Assembly (NCBI GenBank): GCA_004791255.1
Contig: SRUQ01000002.1
Span: 124,001-188,000, forward strand
Length of the DNA stretch: 64,000 bases
Origin: a bacterium M00.F.Ca.ET.205.01.1.1
GTDB lineage: Bacteria; Pseudomonadota; Alphaproteobacteria; Rhizobiales; Rhizobiaceae
Direction of reading: 5' to 3'
Positions 29,062 to 38,503 of the stretch are shown in pieces. Position 1 is the stretch's first letter. Every line of letters starts with the position of its first letter. Position numbers and translations under genes: made by a program. Under the pieces are notes generated by a model, which searched no databases, was not told where the DNA came from, and saw nothing but the letters and a program-made list of their open reading frames with translations.

Positions 29062-29493
29062 ATGGCCGAAACCGCCTATGACACCGACAATATCTTCGCA
29101 AAAATCCTGCGTGGAGAAATTCCCTCGCACCGTATCTACGAAGACGAAGCAGTCGTGGCCTTCATGGATGTGATGCCGCAAGGACCGGGCCATACGCTGG
29201 TGGTGCCGAAGGTGCCATCGCGCAACCTGCTCGATGCCGATCCGGTGACATTCGGCCCGCTTTTCACCGTCGTCCAGAAAGTGGCTGTCGCCGTCCGAAG
29301 AGCATTTAACGCAGACGGTGTCACCGTCATGCAATTCAACGAACCGGCCTCGGGACAGACCGTGTATCATCTACATGTGCACGTCATCCCGCGCTTCGAT
29401 GGGATAGCGCTGAAACCGCATACGGGCGCGATGGAAAAGCCCGAAGTGCTGGCAGAGAATGCCGGAAGGATACGGGCAGCGTTGGCCAGCTAG
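29062..29493 (+). CDS. HIT-family nucleotide hydrolase
   Basis: 143 residues of the histidine-triad family. FAKILRGEIPSHRIYEDE at the N-terminus and VYHLHVHVIPRFDG, the His-x-His-x-His triad, are diagnostic. These proteins hydrolyse nucleoside phosphoramidates and aminoacyl-AMP. The start at 29062 (MAETAYDTDNIF) is the family-like start. Its stop overlaps the stop of the convergent kinase gene by 4 bases. Confidence 0.95.
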   Translation: MAETAYDTDNIFAKILRGEIPSHRIYEDEAVVAFMDVMPQGPGHTLVVPKVPSRNLLDADPVTFGPLFTVVQKVAVAVRRAFNADGVTVMQFNEPASGQTVYHLHVHVIPRFDGIALKPHTGAMEKPEVLAENAGRIRAALAS

Positions 29494-30113
29494 TTCTTCT
29501 CCTGGCTCAGCCGCTCAAACGCGGTGGGCCGGTTGGAGCCGTCAGAAAGGCGCTTGCGAATGGCATCGGCGCATCCGCCAGGCGTCAGCAGCGAGGTATC
29601 GACTTCCAGGTCATAGAGGCCTGGCAGAAGCACTTCTTCCTGCCACAGGCGCACGGGCGAAGGCACGGGATCGCCAGGCGAGGCGGTGACGTAGCCCCTG
29701 CCCGGCTCGCTGGCAGCGCGCCGTTCCATGACGACCTCGATCGGACAGCGAACGCCGACAAACAGGACCGGCAGGCCGGCAAGCCGTCGCGCGCAATCCG
29801 CCAGTATACCGAGCGGTTTCGAGTAAGCGTCGTGGTGGCCGACATCCACCACGACATTGAGCCCCAGCCGGGTATGGGCGGCGATCGACTCATAGAGCGC
29901 GGCATAGAAATGCCGCACCAAATCTTCGAGATCGGGGCGTTCACCGCCAGGACGCAGCCCTATTCCGGGGCGATAGCGCGGTGGCGTGATCTGCTCGTAG
30001 CTGTCGACACCCAGATTCATCCAGGGACCGTCGAAGCTGTCCTGAATGGCCCGGACAATGCTCGACTTTCCAGATCGAGGCGCGCCGTTGAGAATGATGA
30101 TCTGGCCAGCCAT
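29490..30113 (-). CDS. Chloramphenicol-phosphotransferase-like P-loop kinase
   Basis: 207 residues, CPT family (PF07931). The Walker A motif is GAPRSGKSS near the N-terminus. DVGHHDAYSKPLGILADCARR and FVGVRCPIEVVMERRAA follow the CPT pattern. Streptomyces CPT phosphorylates chloramphenicol, but most homologues have no proven substrate, so resistance should not be assumed. Start MAGQIIILNG at 30113 is preferred over 30134. It converges on the HIT gene and lies downstream of clpA's terminator. Confidence 0.85.
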   Translation of the reverse strand: MAGQIIILNGAPRSGKSSIVRAIQDSFDGPWMNLGVDSYEQITPPRYRPGIGLRPGGERPDLEDLVRHFYAALYESIAAHTRLGLNVVVDVGHHDAYSKPLGILADCARRLAGLPVLFVGVRCPIEVVMERRAASEPGRGYVTASPGDPVPSPVRLWQEEVLLPGLYDLEVDTSLLTPGGCADAIRKRLSDGSNRPTAFERLSQEKN

Positions 30114-30137
30114 CTGCCCCTCTGCCCGCTCCAATGA

Positions 30138-30163
30138 GAAAAGCCCCGTTTCCGGGGCTTTTC
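30138..30163 (-). terminator. Rho-independent terminator of clpA
   Basis: GAAAAGCCCCG (30138-30148) and its complement CGGGGCTTTTC (30153-30163) form a perfect stem with a 4-base loop, ending in U-rich sequence in both directions. It lies 15 bases after the clpA stop and in front of the CPT-like gene. Confidence 0.85.
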
Positions 30164-30177
30164 AACTTTTGTCGCAG

Positions 30178-32646
30178 CTAGTTCTTTCTCGGCAGTTGCG
30201 GTACCAGGCTGCGCTTGCCGCCGTCCTTGCCCTTGGGCTCCGGCTTCTGCGCGATGACCTTCTTGGGCGCCGCCTTTTTGGTCACCGCCTTGCGCGGCTT
30301 GGGCGCGTCTTCCGGCTCTTCCTTCTTCGGTTGCACCGGCGCCTCGTCGGCGAGCGATTCGAGCTTCAGGCCGGTTTCGCCGGTTTCCTTCTTCTCGACG
30401 GTGACGCGCACCGTGCCGCCCTTCTTGAGCTTGCCGAACAGCACTTCGTCGGCCAGCGGCTTCTTGATGTGCTCCTGGATGACGCGGCCGAGCGGTCGCG
30501 CGCCCATGCGCTCGTCATAGCCCTTGTCGGCCAGCCAGGCGATCGCGTCCGGCGACAGGTCGAAGGTCACGCCACGCTCGGAGAGCTGGGCCTCGAGCTG
30601 CATGACGAACTTCTGCACCACCTGATGGATGACCGGGACCGGCAGCGAGCCGAACGGGATGATCGCATCGAGACGGTTGCGGAACTCCGGCGTGAACAGC
30701 CGGTTGATCGCCTCGACATCGTCGCCTTCGCGCTTGGTCGACCCGAAGCCGATCGCCGCGCGCTGCGCATCCGATGCGCCCGCATTGGTGGTCATGATCA
30801 GGATGACATTGCGGAAGTCGATCTGCTTGCCGTTATGGTCGGTCAGCTTGCCGTGGTCCATTACCTGCAACAGGATGTTGAACAGGTCCGGATGCGCCTT
30901 CTCGACCTCGTCCAGCAACAGCACGCAGTGCGGATGCTGGTCGACGCCGTCGGTCAGCAGGCCGCCTTGGTCGAAGCCGACATAGCCGGGAGGCGCGCCG
31001 ATCAGCCGTGAAACGGTGTGGCGTTCCATGTATTCCGACATGTCGAAGCGGATCAACTCGACGCCGAGCGAGGCGGCCAATTGCTTGGCCACTTCGGTCT
31101 TGCCGACGCCGGTCGGGCCCGAGAACAAATAGGAGCCGATCGGCTTTTCCGGCTCGCGCAGGCCGGCTCGCGCCAGCTTGATCGCCGAGGTCAGCGCGGT
31201 GATCGCCGTATCCTGACCGTAGACAACTCGCTTCAGCTCGACATCGAGCCCCTGCAGCACCTTCTCGTCGTCGGCAGAAACCGTCTTCGGCGGAATGCGG
31301 GCCATGGTGGCGATCGTGGCTTCGATCTCCCTGATGCCGATCGTCTTCTTGCGCTTGGCTTCCGGCACCAGCATCTGCGAGGCGCCGGTCTCGTCGATCA
31401 CGTCGATCGCCTTGTCCGGCAGCTTGCGGTCGTTGATGTAGCGCGCCGACAATTCCACCGAAGCCTTGATCGCCTCGTTGGTGAACTTCACCTTGTGGAA
31501 TTCCTCATAATAGGGCTTCAGGCCCTTCATGATCTCGATGGCGTCCTCGATGGTCGGCTCGTTGACGTCGATCTTCTGGAAGCGCCGCACCAGAGCGCGG
31601 TCCTTCTCGAAGAACTGGCGGAACTCCTTGTAGGTGGTCGAGCCGATGCAGCGGATGGCACCGGAAGACAGCGCCGGCTTCAGCAGGTTCGACGCATCCA
31701 TGGCGCCGCCCGACGTCGCACCCGCCCCGATCACGGTATGGATCTCGTCGATGAACAGCACCGCGCCCGGATAATCCTCGAGCTCCTTGACGACCTGCTT
31801 CAGCCGCTCCTCGAAATCGCCGCGATAGCGCGTGCCGGCCAGAAGCGTGCCCATGTCGAGCGCGAAAATCGTGGCGTTGTGCAGCACTTCCGGAACGTCG
31901 CCTTCGACGATACGCTTGGCCAGGCCCTCGGCAATCGCCGTCTTGCCGACGCCGGGATCGCCGACATAGAGCGGATTGTTCTTGGAGCGGCGGCACAGCA
32001 CCTGGATGGTGCGGTTGATCTCGGACTCGCGGCCGATCAGCGGATCGATCTTGCCGGCCTTGGCCTTGTTGTTGAGGTTGACGCAATAAGCCGTCAGTGC
32101 GTCCTGCTGTTGCTTCTTCTTGCCGCCTTCCTCCTGCGGCTCGGCGCCGTTCTGGCCGCCCTGCTCGTCATCGGCGCCACGCGGCGAGCGTGTCTCCGAC
32201 GCGCCGGGACGCTTGGCGATGCCATGTGAGATGTAGTTGACCGCGTCGTAGCGGGTCATCTGCTGTTCCTGCAGGAAATAGGCGGCGTGGCTCTCGCGCT
32301 CGGCGAAGATGGCGACGAGCACGTTGGCGCCGGACACTTCCTCGCGGCCGGACGACTGGACATGGATCACGGCGCGCTGGATGACGCGCTGGAAGCCGGC
32401 GGTCGGCTTGGAATCCTCGTCGTAGCCGGTGACGAGATTGTCCAGCTCGGTGTCGATATAGGTCAGAACGGTGTGCTTGAGCTCGTCGAGATCGACGTTG
32501 CAGGCGCGCATGACGGCAGCCGCCTCGGTGTCGTCGATGAGCGCGAGCAGCAGATGTTCCAGGGTTGCATATTCATGGTGCCGCTCATTGGCGAGCGTCA
32601 GCGCCTGGTGAAGCGCCTTTTCCAGGCCTTGGGAGAAAGCCGGCAT
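30178..32646 (-). CDS. clpA: ATP-dependent Clp protease ATP-binding subunit ClpA
   Basis: 822 residues, HSP100 unfoldase feeding proteins to ClpP. The N-domain starts [26 protein letters not shown]. The first AAA module has Walker [16 protein letters not shown], the second [16 protein letters not shown] ClpP-docking loop of IGF type is present in [14 protein letters not shown]. The last about 60 residues form a Lys/Ala/Pro-rich tail ([20 protein letters not shown]) beyond the E. coli length. It follows clpS by 6 bases, so adaptor and unfoldase are co-expressed. Confidence 0.97.
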   Translation of the reverse strand: MPAFSQGLEKALHQALTLANERHHEYATLEHLLLALIDDTEAAAVMRACNVDLDELKHTVLTYIDTELDNLVTGYDEDSKPTAGFQRVIQRAVIHVQSSGREEVSGANVLVAIFAERESHAAYFLQEQQMTRYDAVNYISHGIAKRPGASETRSPRGADDEQGGQNGAEPQEEGGKKKQQQDALTAYCVNLNNKAKAGKIDPLIGRESEINRTIQVLCRRSKNNPLYVGDPGVGKTAIAEGLAKRIVEGDVPEVLHNATIFALDMGTLLAGTRYRGDFEERLKQVVKELEDYPGAVLFIDEIHTVIGAGATSGGAMDASNLLKPALSSGAIRCIGSTTYKEFRQFFEKDRALVRRFQKIDVNEPTIEDAIEIMKGLKPYYEEFHKVKFTNEAIKASVELSARYINDRKLPDKAIDVIDETGASQMLVPEAKRKKTIGIREIEATIATMARIPPKTVSADDEKVLQGLDVELKRVVYGQDTAITALTSAIKLARAGLREPEKPIGSYLFSGPTGVGKTEVAKQLAASLGVELIRFDMSEYMERHTVSRLIGAPPGYVGFDQGGLLTDGVDQHPHCVLLLDEVEKAHPDLFNILLQVMDHGKLTDHNGKQIDFRNVILIMTTNAGASDAQRAAIGFGSTKREGDDVEAINRLFTPEFRNRLDAIIPFGSLPVPVIHQVVQKFVMQLEAQLSERGVTFDLSPDAIAWLADKGYDERMGARPLGRVIQEHIKKPLADEVLFGKLKKGGTVRVTVEKKETGETGLKLESLADEAPVQPKKEEPEDAPKPRKAVTKKAAPKKVIAQKPEPKGKDGGKRSLVPQLPRKN

Positions 32647-32652
32647 GTTACC

Positions 32653-32982
32653 TCACTTCTTCTCCATCACGCATTGCAGCGGATGCTGATTCTGTCGGGC
32701 GAAATCCATGACCTGAGACACTTTGGTCTCGGCCACCTCGAATGTATAGACCCCGCACTCGCCCACCCCATGATTGTGAACATGAAGCATGATGCGTGTG
32801 GCGGCTTCGCGGTCCTTCTGGAAAAAACGCTCCAGGACATGAACCACGAACTCCATGGGCGTGTAGTCGTCGTTGAGGATGAGGACCCGATAAAGGCTGG
32901 GCTTCTTCGTCTTGGTCTTGGTGCGCGTGATGACGGCTGTCCCGCGGCCGGCCCCATTGCCGTCGCCGTCGCCGTTTTGCAT
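32653..32982 (-). CDS. clpS: ClpS adaptor protein
   Basis: 109 residues. ClpS delivers N-degron substrates to ClpA. The conserved core is [18 protein letters not shown] with the Asn-Asp-Asp substrate pocket. [21 protein letters not shown] carries the ClpA-contacting region. The N-terminal about 30 residues are a Gly/Thr/Lys-rich flexible tail. The start [10 protein letters not shown] at 32982 is preferred; an ATG at 33048 would add 22 unconserved residues. It overlaps neither neighbour and is 6 bases upstream of clpA. Rhizobia usually carry a second clpS elsewhere. Confidence 0.95.
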   Translation of the reverse strand: MQNGDGDGNGAGRGTAVITRTKTKTKKPSLYRVLILNDDYTPMEFVVHVLERFFQKDREAATRIMLHVHNHGVGECGVYTFEVAETKVSQVMDFARQNQHPLQCVMEKK

Positions 32983-33183
32983 CCGCGCCACGTGTTGGGT
33001 GGCAGTCAAACCGATAGTCACGTAATCCTGCCTCTTTCGAATCCCCATGCGAGTTCGACATGTAGGTGTTCGATGGACGATTTTAAGCCCTTCTGGTTAG
33101 CTGACAATATGGCTAGGTGGCCAAACTTTACCGATTTTCACAATCGTGAGGGGGAGCCGGCGCCCGGGCCGGAAATTGACATG

Positions 33184-33214
33184 AAAAAACCCGGCCACGC
33201 TTGCGCGACCGGGT
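33184..33214 (-). terminator. Rho-independent terminator after the phasin gene
   Basis: On the minus strand ACCCGG-TCGCGC-AAGC-GTGGCCGGGT folds into a GC-rich stem-loop followed by a run of six T. It is about 65 bases after the phasin stop and upstream of clpS. Confidence 0.85.
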
Positions 33215-33278
33215 CTTGTCTAAGGGCCAGAGGGCCAGATTTCGGTACAGTCAGGCGAAATACTTCGCCTGAGTAAAA

Positions 33279-33608
33279 TTACTTCGCCTTGGCAACGATC
33301 GATTCGAACGGCTTGTAGGCTTCCTTGGCGAGTTCGGCATATAGGTCGCCGATCTTGGTGGCCTCGGCAACGAACGCCTCGTAGGATTGCTTGGCGTAGT
33401 CGGACTGGACCTCGATGACCTTGTCGATCGACTTGGCCGAGACCAGCTTCTCGAACGCGGCGCTGCCGGCTTCGAAGCTCTTCTTGGTGTATTCGCCGGC
33501 TTCAGTGGCGATAGCCTGCGCACCCTTGGACAAAGAGGCGAAGCTCTTCAATCCAGTGTCGGCGAACTCTTTACCGTATTTCGAGAAGTCCTCATAGGTC
33601 TGGGTCAT
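33279..33608 (-). CDS. Phasin-family protein
   Basis: 109 residues, all-helical and Ala/Lys/Glu-rich, from MTQTYEDFSKYGKEFADTGLK. AIATEAGEYTKKSFEAGSAAFEKL and DYAKQSYEAFVAEATKIGDLYAEL show the amphipathic pattern of Phasin_2 proteins. Phasins coat polyhydroxybutyrate granules. The start at 33608 follows GGGAGCG; the longer reading frame to 33659 runs into a strong hairpin. The upstream region holds a double TGC-N3-GCA dyad (33652-33688) that fits a PhaR-type autoregulatory repressor, plus a GC palindrome in the leader. A terminator lies downstream, so the gene is monocistronic. Confidence 0.9.
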   Translation of the reverse strand: MTQTYEDFSKYGKEFADTGLKSFASLSKGAQAIATEAGEYTKKSFEAGSAAFEKLVSAKSIDKVIEVQSDYAKQSYEAFVAEATKIGDLYAELAKEAYKPFESIVAKAK

Positions 33609-33632
33609 TTCAACGCTCCCTGGACGGTTGAA

Positions 33633-33649
33633 GCGCCCGGCCCGGGCGC
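33633..33649 (-). repeat. GC-rich palindrome in the phasin leader
   Basis: GCGCCCGG (33633-33640) and CCGGGCGC (33642-33649) are complementary around one base. In RNA this would fold as a 6-bp stem with a 5-base loop about 25 bases before the phasin ATG. It may protect the message or limit its translation. Confidence 0.5.
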
Positions 33650-33651
33650 CC

Positions 33652-33688
33652 TTGTGCAATGCACCTTAATATATTGTGCATTGCACAA
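33652..33688. promoter_or_regulatory. Twin-dyad operator upstream of phasin, candidate PhaR site
   Basis: TTGTGCAATGCAC (33652-33664) and GTGCATTGCACAA (33676-33688) are perfect 13-bp inverted repeats 11 bases apart. Each arm is itself a dyad, GTGCA-N-TGCAC, so there are two identical palindromes with centres 22 bp apart, about two helical turns on the same DNA face. TGC-N3-GCA is close to the motif reported for PhaR/AniA regulators of phasin genes. The AT-rich spacer TTAATATATT suggests it covers the promoter. Confidence 0.7.
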
Positions 33689-33892
33689 AAAGTCAACAAT
33701 TCAGCGACCTCCGCTGCTCACTGCACAGGCAACGGCTAAAATTCGAATAAAGGGAAGCTCAAACCACCGGAAAATGGTGAACGCGGCGGTTACCATAAAC
33801 GGATTGGTAACGCTGCCCCGGTAGCTTGGACGAACGTGAGGCAGAATCCCTTTGCTGCCTCCAACGCAACGAGAAATTCCAAGGAAATACCA

Positions 33893-35365
33893 GTGCGTCA
33901 GGCGTTGTCGGGCATCGTTTCCAAATCCGCATCCCCTCTTAAAACGATGATGATCATTGCCATGGCGATGACGTTCGTTGTTGCGGATGCAGCCTCGTCG
34001 CTTGCCGCGCGGTCCGCGGCCATCGTGATCGATGCCAAGACGGGCAAGGTGCTCTATTCGGCGGACGCGGACGGCCGGCGCTACCCCGCCTCACTCACCA
34101 AGATGATGACGCTCTACCTGACCTTCGAAGCGCTGGCGAAGGGCAAGATCAACAGAAATTCGCCAGTCGTCTTCTCGCAGAAGGCGTCCGGCGAAGCGCC
34201 GACGAAACTCGGCGTGAAGCCGGGCGGCGCGGTCACGGTCGACACCGCCATCCTGTCGATCGTCACCAAGTCGGCCAACGACTCGGCGACCGCGCTCGGC
34301 GAGATGATCGGCGGCAACGAGACCAATTTCGCCCGCATGATGACCGCCAAGGCGCGGCAACTCGGCATGAACGGCACCGTCTTCCGTAACGCCAACGGCC
34401 TGCCCGATCCCGGCCAGTTCACCACCGCGCGCGACATGGCCACGCTCGGCATCGCGCTGCGCGAGCATTTCCCGCAATATTACGGCTACTTCGCGCAACG
34501 CTCGTTTCTGTACGGCCGCCAGCGCATCAACGGCCACAACCGCTTGCTCGGGCGCATCAAGGGCGTCGACGGCATCAAGACCGGCTACACCCGCGCTTCC
34601 GGCTTCAACCTCGTCTCGTCGGTTTCCGACGGCAACCGCCGCCTCGTCGCGGTGGTCATGGGCGGCACCTCGGGCGGCAGCCGCGACAACCAGATGGCGA
34701 CGCTGATCAAAACCTATCTGCCGAGGGCCTCGACCCGTGGCGGTGGCGATCTGGTCGCCAAGGCCGACAGCGTCAACCCGATCAAGGCGCTGGCCAAGGT
34801 GCTGTTACCCAAGCATGACGCGCCGACCCCCGACGAAAAGCCGATGGCGGTGGCGGATGCCGAAACGGCAGATGCCGCCGTCGCCGACGCAGCAGCCTCC
34901 GACGCAGCCGCCGCCACCGATGACGCGGCCGTCGCCCAGGGCGATAGCGAGGACGAGGAGACGGCACAGGCCGAAGAGCCCAAGCTGGTGGTCCCGGCCA
35001 AGAAGGTGAAGACGGTTATCGTTGCCGCGCCCAAGGTCGCCACGGCCCAGGTCGTGACCGCCTATGCCGAGCCGGCGCCGGCACCGGTCGTCGACCCCGT
35101 CAAGACCGCATCGGTGCCCTCGGGCTGGGCCATCCAGGTCGCCTCTTCGCCCAGGCAGTCCGAGGCCCAGGCCTTGCTCGACAAGACCAGCAAGCTGGCG
35201 CCGAAGGCGCTGGCCGACGCGTCCGGTTTCACCGTCGCTTTCGACAAGGACGGCGTCACCTACTACCGCGCCCGCTTCGGCGGCTTCGATTCGAAGGCCG
35301 CGGCCTGGAAGGCGTGCACGGCTTTGAAGAAGAAGAACATCGAGTGCTACGCCGTCCAGCAGTAG
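33893..35365 (+). CDS. D-alanyl-D-alanine carboxypeptidase (S11) with C-terminal SPOR domain
   Basis: About 490 residues. A signal-anchor region (MMIIAMAMTFVVADAASSLAA) precedes the penicillin-binding-protein fold. The active-site triad motifs are Ser67-Leu-Thr-Lys70, Ser127-Ala-Asn129 and Lys229-Thr-Gly231. It trims the terminal D-Ala of peptidoglycan pentapeptides in the periplasm. An Ala/Asp/Pro-rich linker (about 290-405) leads to a SPOR domain in the last about 80 residues (WAIQVASSPRQSEAQALLDK), which binds denuded glycan at division sites. The GTG at 33893 is chosen because AAGGA lies 7 bases upstream; GTG at 33836 is an alternative that adds 19 residues. Confidence 0.93.
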   Translation: MRQALSGIVSKSASPLKTMMIIAMAMTFVVADAASSLAARSAAIVIDAKTGKVLYSADADGRRYPASLTKMMTLYLTFEALAKGKINRNSPVVFSQKASGEAPTKLGVKPGGAVTVDTAILSIVTKSANDSATALGEMIGGNETNFARMMTAKARQLGMNGTVFRNANGLPDPGQFTTARDMATLGIALREHFPQYYGYFAQRSFLYGRQRINGHNRLLGRIKGVDGIKTGYTRASGFNLVSSVSDGNRRLVAVVMGGTSGGSRDNQMATLIKTYLPRASTRGGGDLVAKADSVNPIKALAKVLLPKHDAPTPDEKPMAVADAETADAAVADAAASDAAAATDDAAVAQGDSEDEETAQAEEPKLVVPAKKVKTVIVAAPKVATAQVVTAYAEPAPAPVVDPVKTASVPSGWAIQVASSPRQSEAQALLDKTSKLAPKALADASGFTVAFDKDGVTYYRARFGGFDSKAAAWKACTALKKKNIECYAVQQ

Positions 35366-35413
35366 GAGGCGTGGAAACATTTTCTCCCGGGAAATTTTTG
35401 CGTCGAAGGAGAC

Positions 35414-36115
35414 TTAGTTGTGATTAGAGAGCAAGACGTCCTTGGCTTCGTTAATCCGCGCCGCCAGGAAAGACGTGCCGCCGATATCGGGGTGCAGGCG
35501 CTGCATCAGGCGGCGGTGCGCCTTGCGGACATCCGCCGCGGCGGCCCCCGCTTCAAGACCAAGGACCTTGTAGGCCTCCTCCTTAGTCATGGCGCCCGCA
35601 CCTGGCGCAACACCCAGCCTTTCGCCACTGTCCGCCTCAGCGTCCTTGCGCCAGACGGGAAATCTGCCGTCAAGATACGTCTCTAGCAGTTGCCGGCTCT
35701 CCGGATCGCTGGAGAGTTCGCGGAAGAGCTGCAGCATCTCCGCACGTCCCATGGCGCCGAGCATCTTGCCTTCATGGCGCCCCGCCAGCACAAGGCCCTC
35801 GAGGCCCCCAGTGTTGTGATCAAGTTCCATTTCCAGCGCCGCAGTGCGCACCGTCGAGTGCTTTCCGGGCGCCGGCTTCACCGCTGGCCGTTTCATCCGC
35901 ATCGAACCATACCAGGCGATTGCCGCGAGCAGAATCGCGCCGCCAATGCCCGCGCGCCCCACCAACAGCAAGGCGCCGCCGATCAGTGCCAGCATGAGCG
36001 GCCCCAAGCTCCTCAGGCTACCCGCCAACTTGTCCGGGTCGGCCTGTACGAAAGCAGTCGCCAGGGCCATGAGCACCAGCGCCAATGCGACAATAGCGAT
36101 GATCACGCCGATCAT
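35414..36115 (-). CDS. Membrane-anchored DnaJ-domain protein
   Basis: 233 residues. Two or three N-terminal transmembrane segments (MIGVIIAIVALALVLMALAT, then LGPLMLALIGGALLLVG and GIGGAILLAAIAWYG) tether the protein to the inner membrane. A cytosolic linker contains LDHNTGGLEGLVLAGRHEG and SSDPESRQLLETYLDGRFP. The C-terminal J-domain reads EEAYKVLGLEAGAA, then RLHPDIGGTSFLAARINEAK with the HPD motif, resembling TIM14-type J-proteins. It presumably recruits DnaK. The start at 36115 is chosen over a long unconserved extension. It converges on the carboxypeptidase gene. Confidence 0.9.
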   Translation of the reverse strand: MIGVIIAIVALALVLMALATAFVQADPDKLAGSLRSLGPLMLALIGGALLLVGRAGIGGAILLAAIAWYGSMRMKRPAVKPAPGKHSTVRTAALEMELDHNTGGLEGLVLAGRHEGKMLGAMGRAEMLQLFRELSSDPESRQLLETYLDGRFPVWRKDAEADSGERLGVAPGAGAMTKEEAYKVLGLEAGAAAADVRKAHRRLMQRLHPDIGGTSFLAARINEAKDVLLSNHN

Positions 36116-36377
36116 GTCATCCCGCCCCTTGGGTGTCCGGGCCGGGCTGCCAACCTGCTCCCGAGCACCCGCACGCCGCCACTGGACCCCATTTCTGCGC
36201 CGGAATGATGGCCTCCGGCTGATCCACAACTTGCTGGCAATCGCTACCCGGTTCTGCCGGCGCGGCGTTGGCAAATGTGGAAACCGGGTGGCCCCTGTCG
36301 CTCATGATTTCCAAGATGTGGCCTTGCCGCGGCGCTTGCAAGACCAGGCGACGGCAAGATGGAGGGCCAGCGATCGC

Positions 36378-36815
36378 TCAGAGCAGGCCGAGATCGGCCA
36401 GTTCGCGCCGGAGCTTCGGCGGCATTTCAACGATGCCGGCCTTGCCTTTGCCGAGATCGGCCGGTGCGTCCGCAGGCTTCAGATAGCGCCAGCCCTGGAA
36501 GGCGCGGCGCGGCTGCCAATCGGTGCGCACGACCTGCGGGTTCAGCATCAGATGGCAACGGCCGATACCTTCGTCGTCGGTGAACGGCCGGATCTCAGTG
36601 ATCAACTGGCGGCATTGCACACTGCCTTTGATCACCCAGTAGAGCGAGCCGCCGTCGGTGACTTCGTCGCCGCGCGTCGGCACCATGCGGGTGGTGTGCC
36701 AATGTTCAGCTGGATCGCCGGCACGACGCCGCTCATCGAGACGGAACTCGATCCATTCTTCGAGATCCTCGACGCTGTCGCAGCCGACGCAGAGTTTTAG
36801 GAGATTGAGGGCCAT
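36378..36815 (-). CDS. DUF1489 family protein
   Basis: 145 residues, soluble, of unknown function. The sequence MALNLLKLCVGCDSVEDLEE, then HTTRMVPTRGDEVTDGGSLY and YWVIKGSVQCRQLITEI is typical of DUF1489, a family confined to alphaproteobacteria. Two cysteines near the N-terminus (CVGC) and one at QCR are visible. It stands alone between the J-protein and serine dehydratase on the same strand, with 262 bp of apparently empty DNA before the J-protein gene. Confidence 0.88.
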   Translation of the reverse strand: MALNLLKLCVGCDSVEDLEEWIEFRLDERRRAGDPAEHWHTTRMVPTRGDEVTDGGSLYWVIKGSVQCRQLITEIRPFTDDEGIGRCHLMLNPQVVRTDWQPRRAFQGWRYLKPADAPADLGKGKAGIVEMPPKLRRELADLGLL

Positions 36816-36887
36816 GCCCCAAGATTTAATCCGGCACGCGAAGGCGTCAACGGCCTGAACGAGTTCTCCACAGTGCCAGGCCCTGGC

Positions 36888-38291
36888 TCAGCACTCCACG
36901 ACATTGACCGCGAGGCCGCCAAGGCTGGTTTCCTTGTACTTTTCGTTCATGTCGAGGCCAGTCTGGCGCATGGTTTCGATCGCGGCGTCGAGCGGCACGA
37001 AGTGGACGCCGTCGCCCTTGATCGCCAGCGAAGCAGCGGTCACCGCCTTGACGGCGCCGAGTGCGTTACGCTCGATGCAGGGCACCTGCACCAGGCCGCC
37101 GACCGGGTCGCAGGTCATGCCGAGATGGTGTTCGAGTGCGATCTCGGCGGCATTCTCGACCTGTTCGGGCGTGCCGCCCATGACAGCGCAGAGTCCGGCC
37201 GCGGCCATCGCCGACGCGGAACCGACCTCGCCCTGGCAGCCGACCTCGGCGCCCGAGATCGACGCATTGGTCTTGATGATGCCGCCGACGGCAGCCGCCG
37301 TCAGCAGGAAGTCGCGGATGCTCGGCTGGTCGGCTTCGGGATGGAAATGCAGCCAGTAGCGCAGCACGGCCGGCAGCGTGCCGGCAGCACCATTGGTCGG
37401 CGCGGTGACGACGCGCCCGCCGGCGGCGTTCTCTTCGTTGACGGCCATGGCGTAGATCGACAGCCAGTCATTGGCCAGCAGCGGGTTGGGACGATTCTGC
37501 TGCCATTGCTCCTGCAGCTTATCGTGGAGCTGCCTGGCGCGGCGGCGCACCTTCAGGCCGCCCGGCATGATGCCGTCCTGCGACAGGCCGCGGTCGATGC
37601 AGCCCTTCATCGCGCCCCAGATGGCGTCGAGACCGGCGTCGAGTTCCTCGCGCGCCATATGCGCTTCCTCGTTGACGCGTTTCATCTCCGCGATGGAGAG
37701 GCCGCTTTTTCCAGCCATCTTCAGCATCTCGACGGCGTTCTTGAAGGGGTACGGCACCTTCTTGCCTTCTGTCGTCACCGACCCCTTTGTCTTCATCCGC
37801 TGCAGCTCTTCCTCCGAAACGACGAAGCCGCCGCCGATCGAATAATAGATTCGCTTCAAGAGCAGCCGGCCGCCGGCGTCATTGGCGTAGAAGGCCATGC
37901 CGTTGGCGTGACCGGAGAGCGGCGTCTTCCTGTCGAGCACCAGGTCGCTGGCCGGATCGAAGCGGTATGAAGGATGGCCGGGCGGCGAGATCATCTTGTC
38001 GCCAGCGATTCGGGCGACGATGCCGTCCGCCTTGTCCGGGTCCACCGTCTGCGGCGTCTGGCCGGCAAGGCCGAGAATGACGGCGCGGTCGCTGCCATGG
38101 CCGATGCCGGTATAGGCGAGCGAGCCATGCAGGCTGGCGCCGATATGGGCAACCTTGGCGCCGGCCGGCCGCGGCCAGTCGTCACCCGCGATCTCGTCGA
38201 GAAACCGCCGAGCAGCCGTCATCGGCCCCATCGTGTGCGAACTCGACGGTCCGATGCCGATCTTGAACAGGTCGAAAACCGAAAGGAACAC
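36888..38291 (-). CDS. sdaA: L-serine ammonia-lyase (iron-sulfur L-serine dehydratase)
   Basis: 467 residues, single-chain type, converting L-serine to pyruvate and ammonia with an oxygen-sensitive [4Fe-4S] cluster. The N-terminal beta domain starts [20 protein letters not shown]. The alpha domain has [20 protein letters not shown] and [18 protein letters not shown], whose cysteines bind the cluster. The product feeds central carbon metabolism. It is divergent from the RutB-like gene with about 210 bp between starts. Confidence 0.96.
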   Translation of the reverse strand: MFLSVFDLFKIGIGPSSSHTMGPMTAARRFLDEIAGDDWPRPAGAKVAHIGASLHGSLAYTGIGHGSDRAVILGLAGQTPQTVDPDKADGIVARIAGDKMISPPGHPSYRFDPASDLVLDRKTPLSGHANGMAFYANDAGGRLLLKRIYYSIGGGFVVSEEELQRMKTKGSVTTEGKKVPYPFKNAVEMLKMAGKSGLSIAEMKRVNEEAHMAREELDAGLDAIWGAMKGCIDRGLSQDGIMPGGLKVRRRARQLHDKLQEQWQQNRPNPLLANDWLSIYAMAVNEENAAGGRVVTAPTNGAAGTLPAVLRYWLHFHPEADQPSIRDFLLTAAAVGGIIKTNASISGAEVGCQGEVGSASAMAAAGLCAVMGGTPEQVENAAEIALEHHLGMTCDPVGGLVQVPCIERNALGAVKAVTAASLAIKGDGVHFVPLDAAIETMRQTGLDMNEKYKETSLGGLAVNVVEC

Positions 38292-38503
38292 GCGCCGCTG
38301 TCTCCTGGGAGCTTGGTGAAAACCTACATATAGGAATTCTCATCATCTTTCCGCTGTTTTGAAGGCGGCGGCGCGGCACAAGCCGACCTTGTTTGCTCCG
38401 GCAGCGACATAGGTTGCTAGACCGTGATGGCGCGATTAATCTGCGCTGCGCGCCACGCTGGCGGCGTCAGAGTCTTGCTTGCCGCTGGCGGCGGGAGGAA
38501 GCC

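Noticed and set aside
29490..30113. Antibiotic resistance gene
   Set aside because: The fold resembles chloramphenicol phosphotransferase, but context and family breadth do not support resistance.
31018..32229. 403-residue plus-strand frame
   Set aside because: Antisense shadow of clpA; Leu/Arg/Asp-rich low-information composition.
35378..35402. Terminator after the carboxypeptidase gene (TTTCTCCCGGGAAA followed by T)
   Set aside because: The stem is short and largely the SmaI-like CCCGGG core; too weak to claim.
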